Origin: an uncultured Muribaculum sp.
GTDB lineage: Bacteria; Bacteroidota; Bacteroidia; Bacteroidales; Muribaculaceae
Reading direction: 5' to 3'
Length of the DNA: 31,375 nt
Assembly (NCBI GenBank): GCA_947573015.1
Contig: CANPDS010000003.1
Coordinates: forward strand, 1-31,375
The position numbers and the translations under genes were made by a program. Below are positions 1-8,628 of this stretch, piece after piece (position 1 is the stretch's first letter; each line of letters starts with the position of its first letter). A model generated the notes under the pieces. The model saw only the letters and a list, made by a program, of their open reading frames with translations, was not told the DNA's origin and made no database searches.

Positions 1-722
1 AGGGAATAATTTTTATCGGCTGGTACGTCAAGGGCGGCATCGTGGAAGGTCGCCCAGTATTCTTTCAGCCCTTTGTAGGCGTTGGTTGCCACACGGTTGC
101 TGTTGTAGTCGGCCACGACCATCACCGGAAGGTCACCGGCAATTTCTTTCATCGTTTTCGCTACGAGTTGCGATCCGTAAGGACCGTCAAGACTCCAGCC
201 GTCGTTGGTATGTGTCGTGGCGTAGATAAATACCTCGCCCGACTCCTTGTCCTTGAGTTTCAGCCATCCGAGTACTCTGGAATGCGATTCGATATGGGTG
301 TCCCAGCCAAATATGCTTATTGATGGTGATGCGGCGATAAAGAACGATCCTTGGTCGAGCAGTTCGTAGCGGTTTTTCTTATAAGCTGTGGCTACATACT
401 CGCTTTGTTTTGTCTTGTCACGGTCCCATGCTATCACTTCATAGTCAGGAAGCCATGCCCTTAGATCTTCAAGCTGAGTTTTGCCGGTGATAGAATTGGG
501 CTTGCGTGCGGCACCACCGACCTCCTGGAAGCCTACAATGTCGAAGTCGTAGTTAAGGATTACATCGCGGCATACCGGGCCTCTGTAGGTCCAGTTCTTG
601 CCGCCGGTATCTGGGTCGAAGTTGATATAACGTATATTATATGTTGCCATACGGTGTGTCGAGGCCGAAGCGGCCGCCGATATGGCAATGGCAGAGACGA
701 GAAATAATAGTTTTTTGCGCAT
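1..722 (-). CDS. Exported endonuclease/exonuclease/phosphatase-fold protein (3' end cut by window)
   Basis: The reading frame is open from an ATG at 722 to the window edge, giving the first 240 residues. A signal peptide (MRKKLLFLVS, then an Ala/Ser-rich stretch to about residue 20) predicts export. The four-layer fold of metal-dependent phosphoesterases is recognised from TYNIRY (N29), GFQEV (metal-binding E67), YATTHTND (catalytic-type H171) and VVADYNSN (D205 and N207). The C-terminal part, which carries the last Asp-His pair of this superfamily, lies outside the window. Family members cleave phosphodiesters or phosphomonoesters in DNA, inositol phosphates or lipids, and the substrate cannot be told here. 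It follows the beta-helix gene by 107 bases and may be the last or next-to-last gene of PUL 1. A secreted enzyme acting on phosphate-decorated glycan is possible but is inference. Confidence 0.85.
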   Translation of the reverse strand, partial: MRKKLLFLVSAIAISAAASASTHRMATYNIRYINFDPDTGGKNWTYRGPVCRDVILNYDFDIVGFQEVGGAARKPNSITGKTQLEDLRAWLPDYEVIAWDRDKTKQSEYVATAYKKNRYELLDQGSFFIAASPSISIFGWDTHIESHSRVLGWLKLKDKESGEVFIYATTHTNDGWSLDGPYGSQLVAKTMKEIAGDLPVMVVADYNSNRVATNAYKGLKEYWATFHDAALDVPADKNYS

Positions 723-749
723 GGTAAACAAGCTCTAATTGTTAATGAA

Positions 750-783
750 GTCGCAAGGAGGCCATGAAGCACCTCCCTGCGAC
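750..783 (-). terminator. Intergenic hairpin downstream of the beta-helix gene
   Basis: Arms 750-761 and 772-783 pair with a single A/C mismatch (GTCGCA then GGAGG against CCTCC then TGCGAC) around a 10-base loop. It lies between the stop of the beta-helix gene and the start of the phosphoesterase gene. On the minus strand no clear U-run follows, so it may be an attenuator or an RNA-stability stem rather than a strong terminator. Confidence 0.45.
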
Positions 784-829
784 TCTTACAGAAGGTTTTA
801 CCTTAGAAATGTACGATATGGAGATTTAA

Positions 830-2563
830 TTAACGGGCAACTTTTACCGATGCACCACCGATGCGTACCACGTAGATACCGGCTGCGGCGTTGGTGAGAG
901 AGAGGGTGCCGTCGGTGAGCTGCTGTGAGGCGACGAGACGTCCGGCCATGTCGTAGACGGTTGCTGTGCCTTCAGCGCCTTCGATTGCGAAGTTACCGTT
1001 GCCAAGAGCCTTTACTGTCACGTTTGATCCATTGGCGGCGGCATATATGCCGTCGATACCTGTAGTGCTGTCGGCTGTAGCATTGGGATCATATGCTCCG
1101 CTGTAGGTAGTTGCTGCACGTTTGTTGCCGAATAGGTCGACAGAGAGATCAACGGTGGCCCACTTGAAGCAGTCGTAGGCGCCAAGCTCCTGATAGCTTT
1201 CGAAATATTCAATAGCTTCCTGAAGGTTTACCTTACCATATTGCTCTTTGGGGAGAATGTAGTAGCGACCATCTTTTTCGGTGGTGTTGCCAGCGAATAC
1301 TTCATTCTGGGCTGGTGCTGACCAGTTGTCTGATTCGAAATCGGTGAGGAATGTGGTCTTGTACATAGATCCGGCTTCGCCATTCTGATCTTTCTGGATT
1401 GTTGCTACGAGGAATCCACCTACGGCATTGTTACCTGCTGATTGGATCCATGGAACTTTTGTGCCGTGATTGTTGCTGAAACCTTGGGTAAAGATTGCTA
1501 TGTCAACCTTGTTGCCATTGGTTACAGTTCCGGCAGAGTAGTTTGGTGTGACGCTTGTGCCTGCTGTGTTGTCAACTATGATGTTGCTCTGAAGGTAGTA
1601 TGGAGTATTGCCGTTGATAGACAGTATTTTACCTTTTGATTCGGTGGCATGTGTGGTGGTATAGTTGTAGAGGGTGTTGAAGGCCATGAGCATGTAGCTG
1701 TTGTTGCCCATACGCATGAAGCCGCCATTCTGATTGATGGCGAGACCACCGCCGTCGGCGAAACAGTTGATCATCGCTACATTGACACAACCATCCTGGA
1801 AACTCATGCCACCACCGTAGCATGCAGTGGCACGTATTGCGGCATTTTCAATAGTGTTGTTCACCATTACACAACCCTCAAGCACGATGTTTGTGATTTC
1901 GCCATTGTCCGAATTACCACGTCCGTTGAGCACAGATTGATACCAATTGTTCTTTGCGGTAGAGGTGTTGACATTTTTATTGTTGGTCCACACGCAATGC
2001 TTTGCATGGAACTTTGAGCCGGAAGCCGGCACTACGCATCCACCGCACCATGATGTGTTGCCATCGAATGTCACATCTTCAAGAATTACATGCGAACGGG
2101 TACAGTTGAAAGCAGTTCCGCTATATGTGGTGGTTTCTGTACCGACGGCACCTGTGATGGTGACACCTTTGATGGTGGTGACAGGCATGGTCTCGCCGTC
2201 GCCCGATACTTTCACAAGAGCCTCACCACCGTTTTTACCCTGTGCGTCGATGATTGATTTAAATTTCCATGGGTTGTAGCCGCTGAGGTCGGTGCCTTTA
2301 GATGTTGCGGGATAGCCACCGATTACAGTCAGGCCCGGTACCGGACGGATCGATGTTCCGGTATATGTGCCTTCCATCAGATATACTGTTTCGCCCGGTT
2401 CAAGGTTGGCCACTACTTCATTGATGTCTTCGGCAGGGAACGCGTTTTCCCAAGATTCGCCGGTTTCCTCGCCTGCACCTGTCGGTGAGCAGAAATATGA
2501 TTCAGCGTTGACATTAATCGTTGCCAACATTGCTGTGGCTGCAAAAAAAGTAAACTTTTTCAT
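830..2563 (-). CDS. Secreted parallel beta-helix protein with T9SS-type C-terminal sorting domain
   Basis: The protein has 577 residues. A signal peptide (MKKFTFFAATAMLATINVNA) is followed by an entry typical of right-handed beta-helix proteins: FCSPTGAG, a GESWENAF block, then LEPGETVYLMEGTYTG. The middle, about residues 60-450, has repeating turns rich in G, N and T (for example ILEDVTFDGNTSWCGG and VLEGCVMVNNTIENAA), the spacing expected of a pectin-lyase-like solenoid. The last 75 residues (ATVYDMAGRLVASQ, then AAGIYVVRIGG) match the T9SS type A sorting domain, so the protein is probably sent across the outer membrane and anchored at the surface or released. The fold is used by polysaccharide lyases, epimerases and adhesins, and I see no catalytic signature that separates these. 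It is the first gene after susD in PUL 1, fitting a glycan-active or glycan-binding role. Confidence 0.85.
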   Translation of the reverse strand: MKKFTFFAATAMLATINVNAESYFCSPTGAGEETGESWENAFPAEDINEVVANLEPGETVYLMEGTYTGTSIRPVPGLTVIGGYPATSKGTDLSGYNPWKFKSIIDAQGKNGGEALVKVSGDGETMPVTTIKGVTITGAVGTETTTYSGTAFNCTRSHVILEDVTFDGNTSWCGGCVVPASGSKFHAKHCVWTNNKNVNTSTAKNNWYQSVLNGRGNSDNGEITNIVLEGCVMVNNTIENAAIRATACYGGGMSFQDGCVNVAMINCFADGGGLAINQNGGFMRMGNNSYMLMAFNTLYNYTTTHATESKGKILSINGNTPYYLQSNIIVDNTAGTSVTPNYSAGTVTNGNKVDIAIFTQGFSNNHGTKVPWIQSAGNNAVGGFLVATIQKDQNGEAGSMYKTTFLTDFESDNWSAPAQNEVFAGNTTEKDGRYYILPKEQYGKVNLQEAIEYFESYQELGAYDCFKWATVDLSVDLFGNKRAATTYSGAYDPNATADSTTGIDGIYAAANGSNVTVKALGNGNFAIEGAEGTATVYDMAGRLVASQQLTDGTLSLTNAAAGIYVVRIGGASVKVAR

Positions 2564-2620
2564 GATGATTGGAATTTGATTATTAAAAGTGATTTCGGGT
2601 TGAGATTTTTAATTTGTTGT

Positions 2621-2720
2621 CATCCCGTAGGGACGCTCCTTGGTGCGTCCGGAATTTATTCATTGGATGCGTTGCATGTGGTGGGGAGGCGGACGCACCA
2701 AGGAGTGTCCCTACAGGGTG
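2621..2720. repeat. BIME-like inverted pair of palindromic units
   Basis: Two 31-base arms, 2621-2651 and 2690-2720, are inverted copies differing at 3 positions. Each arm is itself a small hairpin: GGACGC TCCTTGGT GCGTCC on the left and GGACGC ACCAAGGA GTGTCC on the right. A 38-base spacer separates them. The pair fills most of the gap between susD and the beta-helix gene. This layout, a palindromic unit present twice head to head, is that of an interspersed mosaic or REP-type element. In RNA it could fold into a long stem and reduce expression of the downstream gene. Confidence 0.7.
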
Positions 2721-2728
2721 GTTATTGA

Positions 2729-4516
2729 TCAGAATGGGAGGCCATCGTTCCAGCCGGGGTTCTGCGACAGGGCGCCGTTGGAGAGTGAGCGCTCGTTGAC
2801 AGGGATGCCGTAGAGGTAGTCGCGGTCCTCGTGCCAGGTGCGCTTGAATGCATCGCTACCGAAGCGTACTGCAAAGCCGTGGTCGCCTTCTGAGAGGAAT
2901 ATGTCCTTATCGATTTCAAGGAATGTCAGGCCGATACCTGATGGCTTGTTACCTGTATAGATGCAGATGTTGGCCTTGGTGCTGTTGATGTTGTATTTGC
3001 CGGGAGCTGGGAAATACATGCCGTAGAATGGCTTCTCGTAGACCTTACCTTCGCGCCAGCGGAGTATGTCGTTGTAGTGAACCAGTTCCATAGCCAGCTC
3101 GATCATACGCTCACGGCGTATCTCAAGTATCACACCGGTGTTGGCCGAACGGGTCACGTTGGGATAGCCCCAATCCTCACTCATAAGGTATTGATCGGGA
3201 TGAGCGTTGGCATAGGTGAGGCTAAGATGCGGCATTCCTACACGGTCGCGGAGTTTGTTGATGGAGATGTCGAGGTCGTTCTGTTTCAAGGTGCCAAGTT
3301 CGGCAAGGGCTTCGGCATAATTTAGATAAACCTCACCCAGACGGAATATTGGCATAGATGCACGGCTGGAGTTGTAGGCATCGTAGCTGTCGTCCATCAC
3401 ATACTTGATATACTGGTATGTGCCTTGTGTGGATTTGAGGGCCGGAGCCTGTAGCTTGGTCTGTCCCATCTGCATGTAGCCCTGGCATAAAACGGTCTGA
3501 GACATACGAGGGTCGCGGTTCTGGCATTCGTCGGCAAATTCCATTGTTTTCCAGTTGGGATTGTCGGTGAATGGAGTTCCGTCGCTGTTGAGATACAGGT
3601 TGACAAAGCGCTTGGTAAGGCCAGTCATACGTGTCTTTGACTCGTCGTTGGCATTATGCTTGCCACCTACCTGATCGCCGTAGATGCGTGCCCATATCAC
3701 CTCTTCGGTGCGTGGACTGATGGTGGCGAACAGATCGCGGTAAGGTTCGGCGCCGGAGGTATAGAGTGAGTAGCCTCCTTCATTCATGAGTTTCAGTGAA
3801 GCCTCGGCGCATGTCTTCAGCAGTTCGTCGCCTGAGAGTGAGTTGGGGTTGAAGGTCTTGCCGGCGTGGTACTTACGGAATGTGCCTTCGAACAGTGTGG
3901 CGCGTGATTTAAGTGCGAGTGCAGTCCATGCACATACTTCGGTGGTCTTTTTGCCATAAGGTAGAAGCAACTCGAACGCACGGTCGCAATCCTCGATTAT
4001 ATGGTTGATGATCACATCGCGGCTATCACGCGGTTTGCACAGGAGTTCGGTCTGTGCGCTTCCTATCGGCTGGTCGTACCAGGGTACCTCACCGAATTTT
4101 GTGAGCATGCCGTAGTAGAAGTATGCGCGGAAGAAGTAGGCCACTCCATCATAGCGGTTGCGCACGTGTGAGTCGGTGCAGTTACCGGAGTTCTGCAGAT
4201 AGTAATTTATATTGCGCAGAGTGGTCCATGTCCATCCTACATCGCCTGATGCGCTGGGTAGCGGTCGGCTGCCCATAATCTCGCGAGGGAGGGTGGTATG
4301 CTGCATCAACTCGCTCTCTTCTTCAAACCAGTTGAATGTGCCTACCTGCGGTTCAAGCGTGTAGAATGAGTTGGTGTATTGAGCCAGCTCAGCCTCGGAG
4401 CGGAAATAAGTATCCGGCGACAGGCGGTCTTCCGGCACCTGATCCATGTCGGTGCATGATCCAAGCATGGTAATGGCTGCCGTGGCGACAAACATATGCT
4501 TATATAATGACTTCAT
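2729..4516 (-). CDS. SusD-like surface glycan-binding lipoprotein (PUL 1)
   Basis: This RagB/SusD-family protein has 595 residues. The signal ends in a lipobox, MLGSC, with the lipidated cysteine at residue 21. The next segment (DMDQVPEDRLSPDTYFRSEAE) is the characteristic SusD opening, and the chain ends with LSQNPGW near the C-terminus, the usual family ending. The internal stretch RLGEVYLNYAEALAELG is the conserved TPR-like helix that packs on SusC. SusD forms the lid over the SusC barrel and captures oligosaccharides at the cell surface. It starts 30 bases after the SusC stop, so the two are translated from one mRNA. The length is slightly above the common 500-600 range. Ligand specificity cannot be inferred. 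Confidence 0.96.
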   Translation of the reverse strand: MKSLYKHMFVATAAITMLGSCTDMDQVPEDRLSPDTYFRSEAELAQYTNSFYTLEPQVGTFNWFEEESELMQHTTLPREIMGSRPLPSASGDVGWTWTTLRNINYYLQNSGNCTDSHVRNRYDGVAYFFRAYFYYGMLTKFGEVPWYDQPIGSAQTELLCKPRDSRDVIINHIIEDCDRAFELLLPYGKKTTEVCAWTALALKSRATLFEGTFRKYHAGKTFNPNSLSGDELLKTCAEASLKLMNEGGYSLYTSGAEPYRDLFATISPRTEEVIWARIYGDQVGGKHNANDESKTRMTGLTKRFVNLYLNSDGTPFTDNPNWKTMEFADECQNRDPRMSQTVLCQGYMQMGQTKLQAPALKSTQGTYQYIKYVMDDSYDAYNSSRASMPIFRLGEVYLNYAEALAELGTLKQNDLDISINKLRDRVGMPHLSLTYANAHPDQYLMSEDWGYPNVTRSANTGVILEIRRERMIELAMELVHYNDILRWREGKVYEKPFYGMYFPAPGKYNINSTKANICIYTGNKPSGIGLTFLEIDKDIFLSEGDHGFAVRFGSDAFKRTWHEDRDYLYGIPVNERSLSNGALSQNPGWNDGLPF

Positions 4517-4546
4517 ATAATTCTGTTGAAATTTGGAAGAATAGGA

Positions 4547-7500
4547 TTAGAAAACGATATTTACACCGAATGTGAATGACTTGGAGAAGCCGTAGGTGAG
4601 GGCGTCGTTGTTCTGCCTGCCTGAGTTGGTGGCAGTCTCCGGATCGATAGTCTTGCAGTATTTCTTGAAAGGCGACCAATAGCAGAGGTTTTCACCGGAG
4701 AAGTATACACGCAACTCGCGGAATGTGCTCTTTAGCACAGGAAGGGTGTAACCGATTGTGAGATTCTTCAGACGCAGGTAGCTTACATCCTGAATGTAAC
4801 GGTCGTTGACATTGCCCATAGGATTTTTGCTTCCGTAGGCGGCATATGCACGTGGGCGTGGGAAGTAGGCGTCGCGGTTGTCCTCGCTCCATACATTCTC
4901 AAGGAATCCTTCGGGGATATAGGCGTTGTACGGACGGCAGTATGGACCCCAGAATGTACGGGCCTCATTGCCTGGATACCAGTCGCATTTTCCAATTCCC
5001 TGGAAGAATGCGGAGATGTCGATCCCTTTCCATTCGATCGATCCACGGAAGTTGTAGTTGTAGCGTGGGGTGGAGTTACCGATGATCTTGCGGTCGCCCG
5101 GATTGTCTACGGTGCTTTCTCCGGGAGAGATAATGCCGTCGCCGTTGCGGTCTACATACTTTACGTCGCCAGCACGTACGCCGCGCCATGCATCGGGTCC
5201 CTGAGCATAGTTGTCGGAATATACATAGGCCGATCCGTCGATGCGCGACATGTATTCAAGGGCTTCCTCATCGCTCTGGAACAGACCTTCCACCTCATAT
5301 CCCCAGATCTCGCCGATCACTTCGCCTACGTAATGGTTCTTGAGGAGTCGGTTGGGGTTGTCGAACTTTGTGATTTTCGATTTATAGTCGCCCAGACCGG
5401 CACCTACGCTATAATGGAAGTTTGATCCGAGCAGTGGGAAATCGTCGTTCCATGTGAGTCCGATCTCAAAGCCGCGTGTGCGAAGGTCAGCGCAGTTTGC
5501 TTTTGGTACCGATGCACCATATACTGCCGGCAACTGGGCCCCGGAGGTGAGCATGTCCTTTGTGTCGCGGATATAAATGTCGCCTGTGAAGTTGAGGCGT
5601 GAGTTGAGGAAGCTGAGATCGAGTCCGGCATTGTAGGTGGTCACCTTCTCCCAAGTGAGATCGCTTGACGGGGGAGCCGACACGGAGGCATATGGCACAT
5701 ATGTGGTACCGTCGAATGTGATGTTGTCCATAAGCTGATTGGTAGTGACATTCTGGATATAGTCGTAATAACCTACCTGCTGGTTGCCGAGTGTACCTAC
5801 CGACAGACGGATCTTACCTGAGTTCCACCATTGAGAGAGATTGCGCATGAACTTCTCCTCTGTGAATCGCCATCCGAGCGATGCCGATGGGAAGAAACCC
5901 CAACGGTGGCTCTTGGCAAAGCGGGATGAACCGTCGTAGCGGCCTGAGAGTTCGAGGAGATAGCGTCCGGCAAAATCATAGTTGACGCGGGCAAAGTAGC
6001 CGTAGGTCACGGAGTTTTGTATCTCATCTTTGAAATCCTTGACTTCACCGGTGGCAATGTTGAGAGTGTTGACATCTGGACTCATAAGATCCTGACGTTC
6101 ACCTTTGAAATATAGGTGGCGGTAGATCTCGCCGTTGAAACCGGCAGTCACCGTGAAGTGATGGTTGCCGAATGTGGGATCGTAGGTGGCATAGGCGTTG
6201 ATGGTCTGGGTGGTATTATTGGTCATACCGCGTGTGAACATGTCCCAGCACATCGAGTCGTCAGAGCCTGTGATCATGCCTGTTTCGCCAATGGTGTTGC
6301 TATAAGGCACGTTGACGCGTCGCATCTCTCGGTTGAGATTACGGAACAGGTAGGAGTAGTCGCCTACAATAGTCAGGTCCTTGATCGGGGTAAGTGTTAT
6401 CTGATTTTTTACCAGATATTCGCGGTTCTGGTCTTTGTTGTTGTGCTTGCCGTAGTTGACAAGAGCGTTGTAGCCGTCGCCCACCTTGGCTGTACCGATT
6501 GTTATGATACCGGATATGTCCCAAAGTGATGTACCATCGGGATTTGTCGATGGGAATGATGACAGGGCGTGATTGCCCGAGCGGTAGAAGAAGTCGTTGA
6601 GGTCGCTTGATCCTGTGCGTTCGTAGGTCGATTCGAAGAATGAAGTGTTGACGCTGTACTTCAGCCAGTCGGTGATCTTTATGTCGAGCTTGGCACGCAT
6701 TGAGTATGATTTGTAATCGTCGTTGACGATGTTCATCATACCGTCCTGCACATAGGCACGTCCGCTGACATAGTAGTTGATACGCTTGGACCCACCTGTG
6801 ATCGACACGTTGTAGTCCTGCATCGGACGTGTCTTGCGGTAGTAGTGGTCATACCAGTCGTTGTTGGCATAGTAGCGCCAGTGGTTGTCTGACGTCGGCA
6901 CTGCCCATGGACGTTCTGCACTCTCTTTTTCCTGACCGAGGCGCATCCATAGTTCGGCGTAGTCATACTCGTCGTAGTTGGTATAGTTCTGGCCGTCGTT
7001 GTTGCGCTTGAACAGGTCGTTGATATATGTCGACCAGAATCCGGATGTGATGAAGTCGGTGTTGACGGTGCTTTCGAGCCATCCGGCCTTGAGGTCGAAT
7101 GATACTTTCGGGGCAGCGTCTTCCTGGCCGCTCTTGGTGGTGACAAGTATCACACCGGCCGATGCCTTGGCACCGTAGACTGCTGCTGCTGAGGCATCCT
7201 TGAGGATTGAGATTGACTCTATGTCGTTGGCGTTGATACGGGTTAGGTTCATCTCCACGCCGTCGACAAGCACCAGAGGTGAGCCACCGTTGATCGATGT
7301 GACACCACGGATGTTGAATGATGCGGATGCATCCGGTCCGCCCGATCCCATCTTTAGGTTGAGCGATGGGTCGGCACCTTGCAGGGCTGTAGCGGCATTG
7401 CCTGTTGGACGTCCGTTGACATCCTTTGCTTTTATCACGGTGACGGCACCGGTGAGGTTTACTTTCTTTTGCTGACCGTAGCCTACTACCACTACCTCGT

Positions 7501-8104
7501 CGAGCGTGTTGTTGCCTTCGCGTAGCGCTATATCATAATTTCCGGCATGTGAGGCTGTTATTGCTTTAGGCTCGTAGCCGATATATGATACTTCGATTGT
7601 GGCGCCCTTTTTCACGTCTTTGAGAGTGAAGCGTCCGTCGATATCGGTAGCTACTGCCTGGGAGGAGCCTTTGACCTTCACTGTGGCTCCGATGAGAGGC
7701 TCGTCGGAATTGTCAGTGACCACACCGGAAATGTCAACGGTGCTGGTTGAGGCGTGAGAGTTGGTCATCAGCTCCTCGAGACTGACCGGCTGCGATTCGT
7801 GGTATACAACCACGGCATTGCCATGTTCGTGGCGGTATTTGAGTTGGCTGCCTTCGAACAGTTTGTCGAGGGCTGCTTTGTCGGATGCATCCTTGACCGA
7901 CAGGCTTACGGGCTTGTCGAGTCCGGGGAGTGAGGATTTATATAGGAAATGCAGATCGGAAACTTTCTCGATCTCCTTCATGGCACGTTTCAGCGGTATG
8001 GCTGAAAACGACACGGTGATGTCGGCCCATAGCGTGGCGCCTGCCATCACGGCGGCTACGGTAAGTGCCGAGCGCCGCAGAAGTTGCTTATTGGGTGATT
8101 GCAT
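4547..8104 (-). CDS. SusC-like TonB-dependent outer-membrane transporter with STN signalling domain (PUL 1)
   Basis: The protein has 1185 residues. Domains in order: signal peptide (1-27); STN (secretin/TonB N-terminal) domain about 28-102, beginning DITVSFSAIPLKRAMKEIEK; carboxypeptidase-D-type regulatory domain about 124-195; TonB-box-like DEVVVVGYG at 202-210; plug about 215-325 with the SusC signature DIESISILKDASAAAVYGAKA; then the 22-strand barrel ending in a terminal Phe, as required for barrel insertion. It imports oligosaccharides into the periplasm using TonB energy. The STN domain is the part that contacts a FecR anti-sigma factor, and a FecR/sigma pair lies just upstream, so transport should feed back on transcription. 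The gene lies 64 bases after a small lipoprotein gene. The start is supported by the signal peptide directly following it. Confidence 0.97.
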   Translation of the reverse strand: MQSPNKQLLRRSALTVAAVMAGATLWADITVSFSAIPLKRAMKEIEKVSDLHFLYKSSLPGLDKPVSLSVKDASDKAALDKLFEGSQLKYRHEHGNAVVVYHESQPVSLEELMTNSHASTSTVDISGVVTDNSDEPLIGATVKVKGSSQAVATDIDGRFTLKDVKKGATIEVSYIGYEPKAITASHAGNYDIALREGNNTLDEVVVVGYGQQKKVNLTGAVTVIKAKDVNGRPTGNAATALQGADPSLNLKMGSGGPDASASFNIRGVTSINGGSPLVLVDGVEMNLTRINANDIESISILKDASAAAVYGAKASAGVILVTTKSGQEDAAPKVSFDLKAGWLESTVNTDFITSGFWSTYINDLFKRNNDGQNYTNYDEYDYAELWMRLGQEKESAERPWAVPTSDNHWRYYANNDWYDHYYRKTRPMQDYNVSITGGSKRINYYVSGRAYVQDGMMNIVNDDYKSYSMRAKLDIKITDWLKYSVNTSFFESTYERTGSSDLNDFFYRSGNHALSSFPSTNPDGTSLWDISGIITIGTAKVGDGYNALVNYGKHNNKDQNREYLVKNQITLTPIKDLTIVGDYSYLFRNLNREMRRVNVPYSNTIGETGMITGSDDSMCWDMFTRGMTNNTTQTINAYATYDPTFGNHHFTVTAGFNGEIYRHLYFKGERQDLMSPDVNTLNIATGEVKDFKDEIQNSVTYGYFARVNYDFAGRYLLELSGRYDGSSRFAKSHRWGFFPSASLGWRFTEEKFMRNLSQWWNSGKIRLSVGTLGNQQVGYYDYIQNVTTNQLMDNITFDGTTYVPYASVSAPPSSDLTWEKVTTYNAGLDLSFLNSRLNFTGDIYIRDTKDMLTSGAQLPAVYGASVPKANCADLRTRGFEIGLTWNDDFPLLGSNFHYSVGAGLGDYKSKITKFDNPNRLLKNHYVGEVIGEIWGYEVEGLFQSDEEALEYMSRIDGSAYVYSDNYAQGPDAWRGVRAGDVKYVDRNGDGIISPGESTVDNPGDRKIIGNSTPRYNYNFRGSIEWKGIDISAFFQGIGKCDWYPGNEARTFWGPYCRPYNAYIPEGFLENVWSEDNRDAYFPRPRAYAAYGSKNPMGNVNDRYIQDVSYLRLKNLTIGYTLPVLKSTFRELRVYFSGENLCYWSPFKKYCKTIDPETATNSGRQNNDALTYGFSKSFTFGVNIVF

Positions 8105-8168
8105 GATTGTTGTGTGATTGGTTGCGGTAATTTGATGTGATAGCCGTAATTGATTTTAGTCGGCTCCC

Positions 8169-8585
8169 TTACTCGACCACGGTAATGGTGCGGGCTATTT
8201 CTACCTTGCGCCAGTCCCAGTTTGGATATTCGAGGCGTCCGAAGAAGTAGAGTTTCACCTGTCCGGGCACTGTGAGCGTGATAGGCTCGGAAGTGCTTAC
8301 GTTTGATGCATCGAAGTCCTGGAAGTCGGCTTTCATGTCGGAGTCGACAAACCACCATGAGGTATACCACCAGTAGGATGCATCGCGCAGATCGCCCGTT
8401 CCCGGTGATGTGCGGGTGATGGAGCATGTCACTACATCGCCGACATGATATACATCCTTTTCCGGTGATATCACGATCTGGCCGAACGAGGGTTCCGCTC
8501 CCTTGTCATCATCGTCACCGCATGCTGTCAAGCCAAATGACAACAGGGCAACAAGCAACAGATAGAGGTACTTGCTTTTTAACAT
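8169..8585 (-). CDS. Small aromatic-rich lipoprotein between anti-sigma and SusC genes
   Basis: The protein has 138 residues and belongs to no family I recognise. A signal peptide ends at a lipobox (GLTAC, cysteine 22) followed by GDDDDKG, an acidic run like the lipoprotein export signal that moves Bacteroidetes lipoproteins to the outer face. The mature part is about 115 residues and probably all-beta. It begins with a segment resembling immunoglobulin-like folds (ISPEKDVYHVGDVVTCSITR). A dense aromatic patch, YWWYTSWWF at residues 71-79, and another at PNWDW could stack on sugar rings. Placement between the FecR gene (43 bases upstream) and susC (64 bases downstream) suggests it is part of PUL 1, either as a surface glycan-binding accessory or as a modulator of the receptor. 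Both roles are inference. Confidence 0.85.
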   Translation of the reverse strand: MLKSKYLYLLLVALLSFGLTACGDDDDKGAEPSFGQIVISPEKDVYHVGDVVTCSITRTSPGTGDLRDASYWWYTSWWFVDSDMKADFQDFDASNVSTSEPITLTVPGQVKLYFFGRLEYPNWDWRKVEIARTITVVE

Positions 8586-8628
8586 GTAGATTGATTTATG
8601 GGTTAATGTATAGAGATTTAAAGCTGTG

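Noticed and set aside
6116..6529. A 137-codon plus-strand frame inside the PUL 1 susC gene
   Set aside because: It is antisense to a clear SusC barrel; long antisense frames are common in this codon usage and the product shows no domain.
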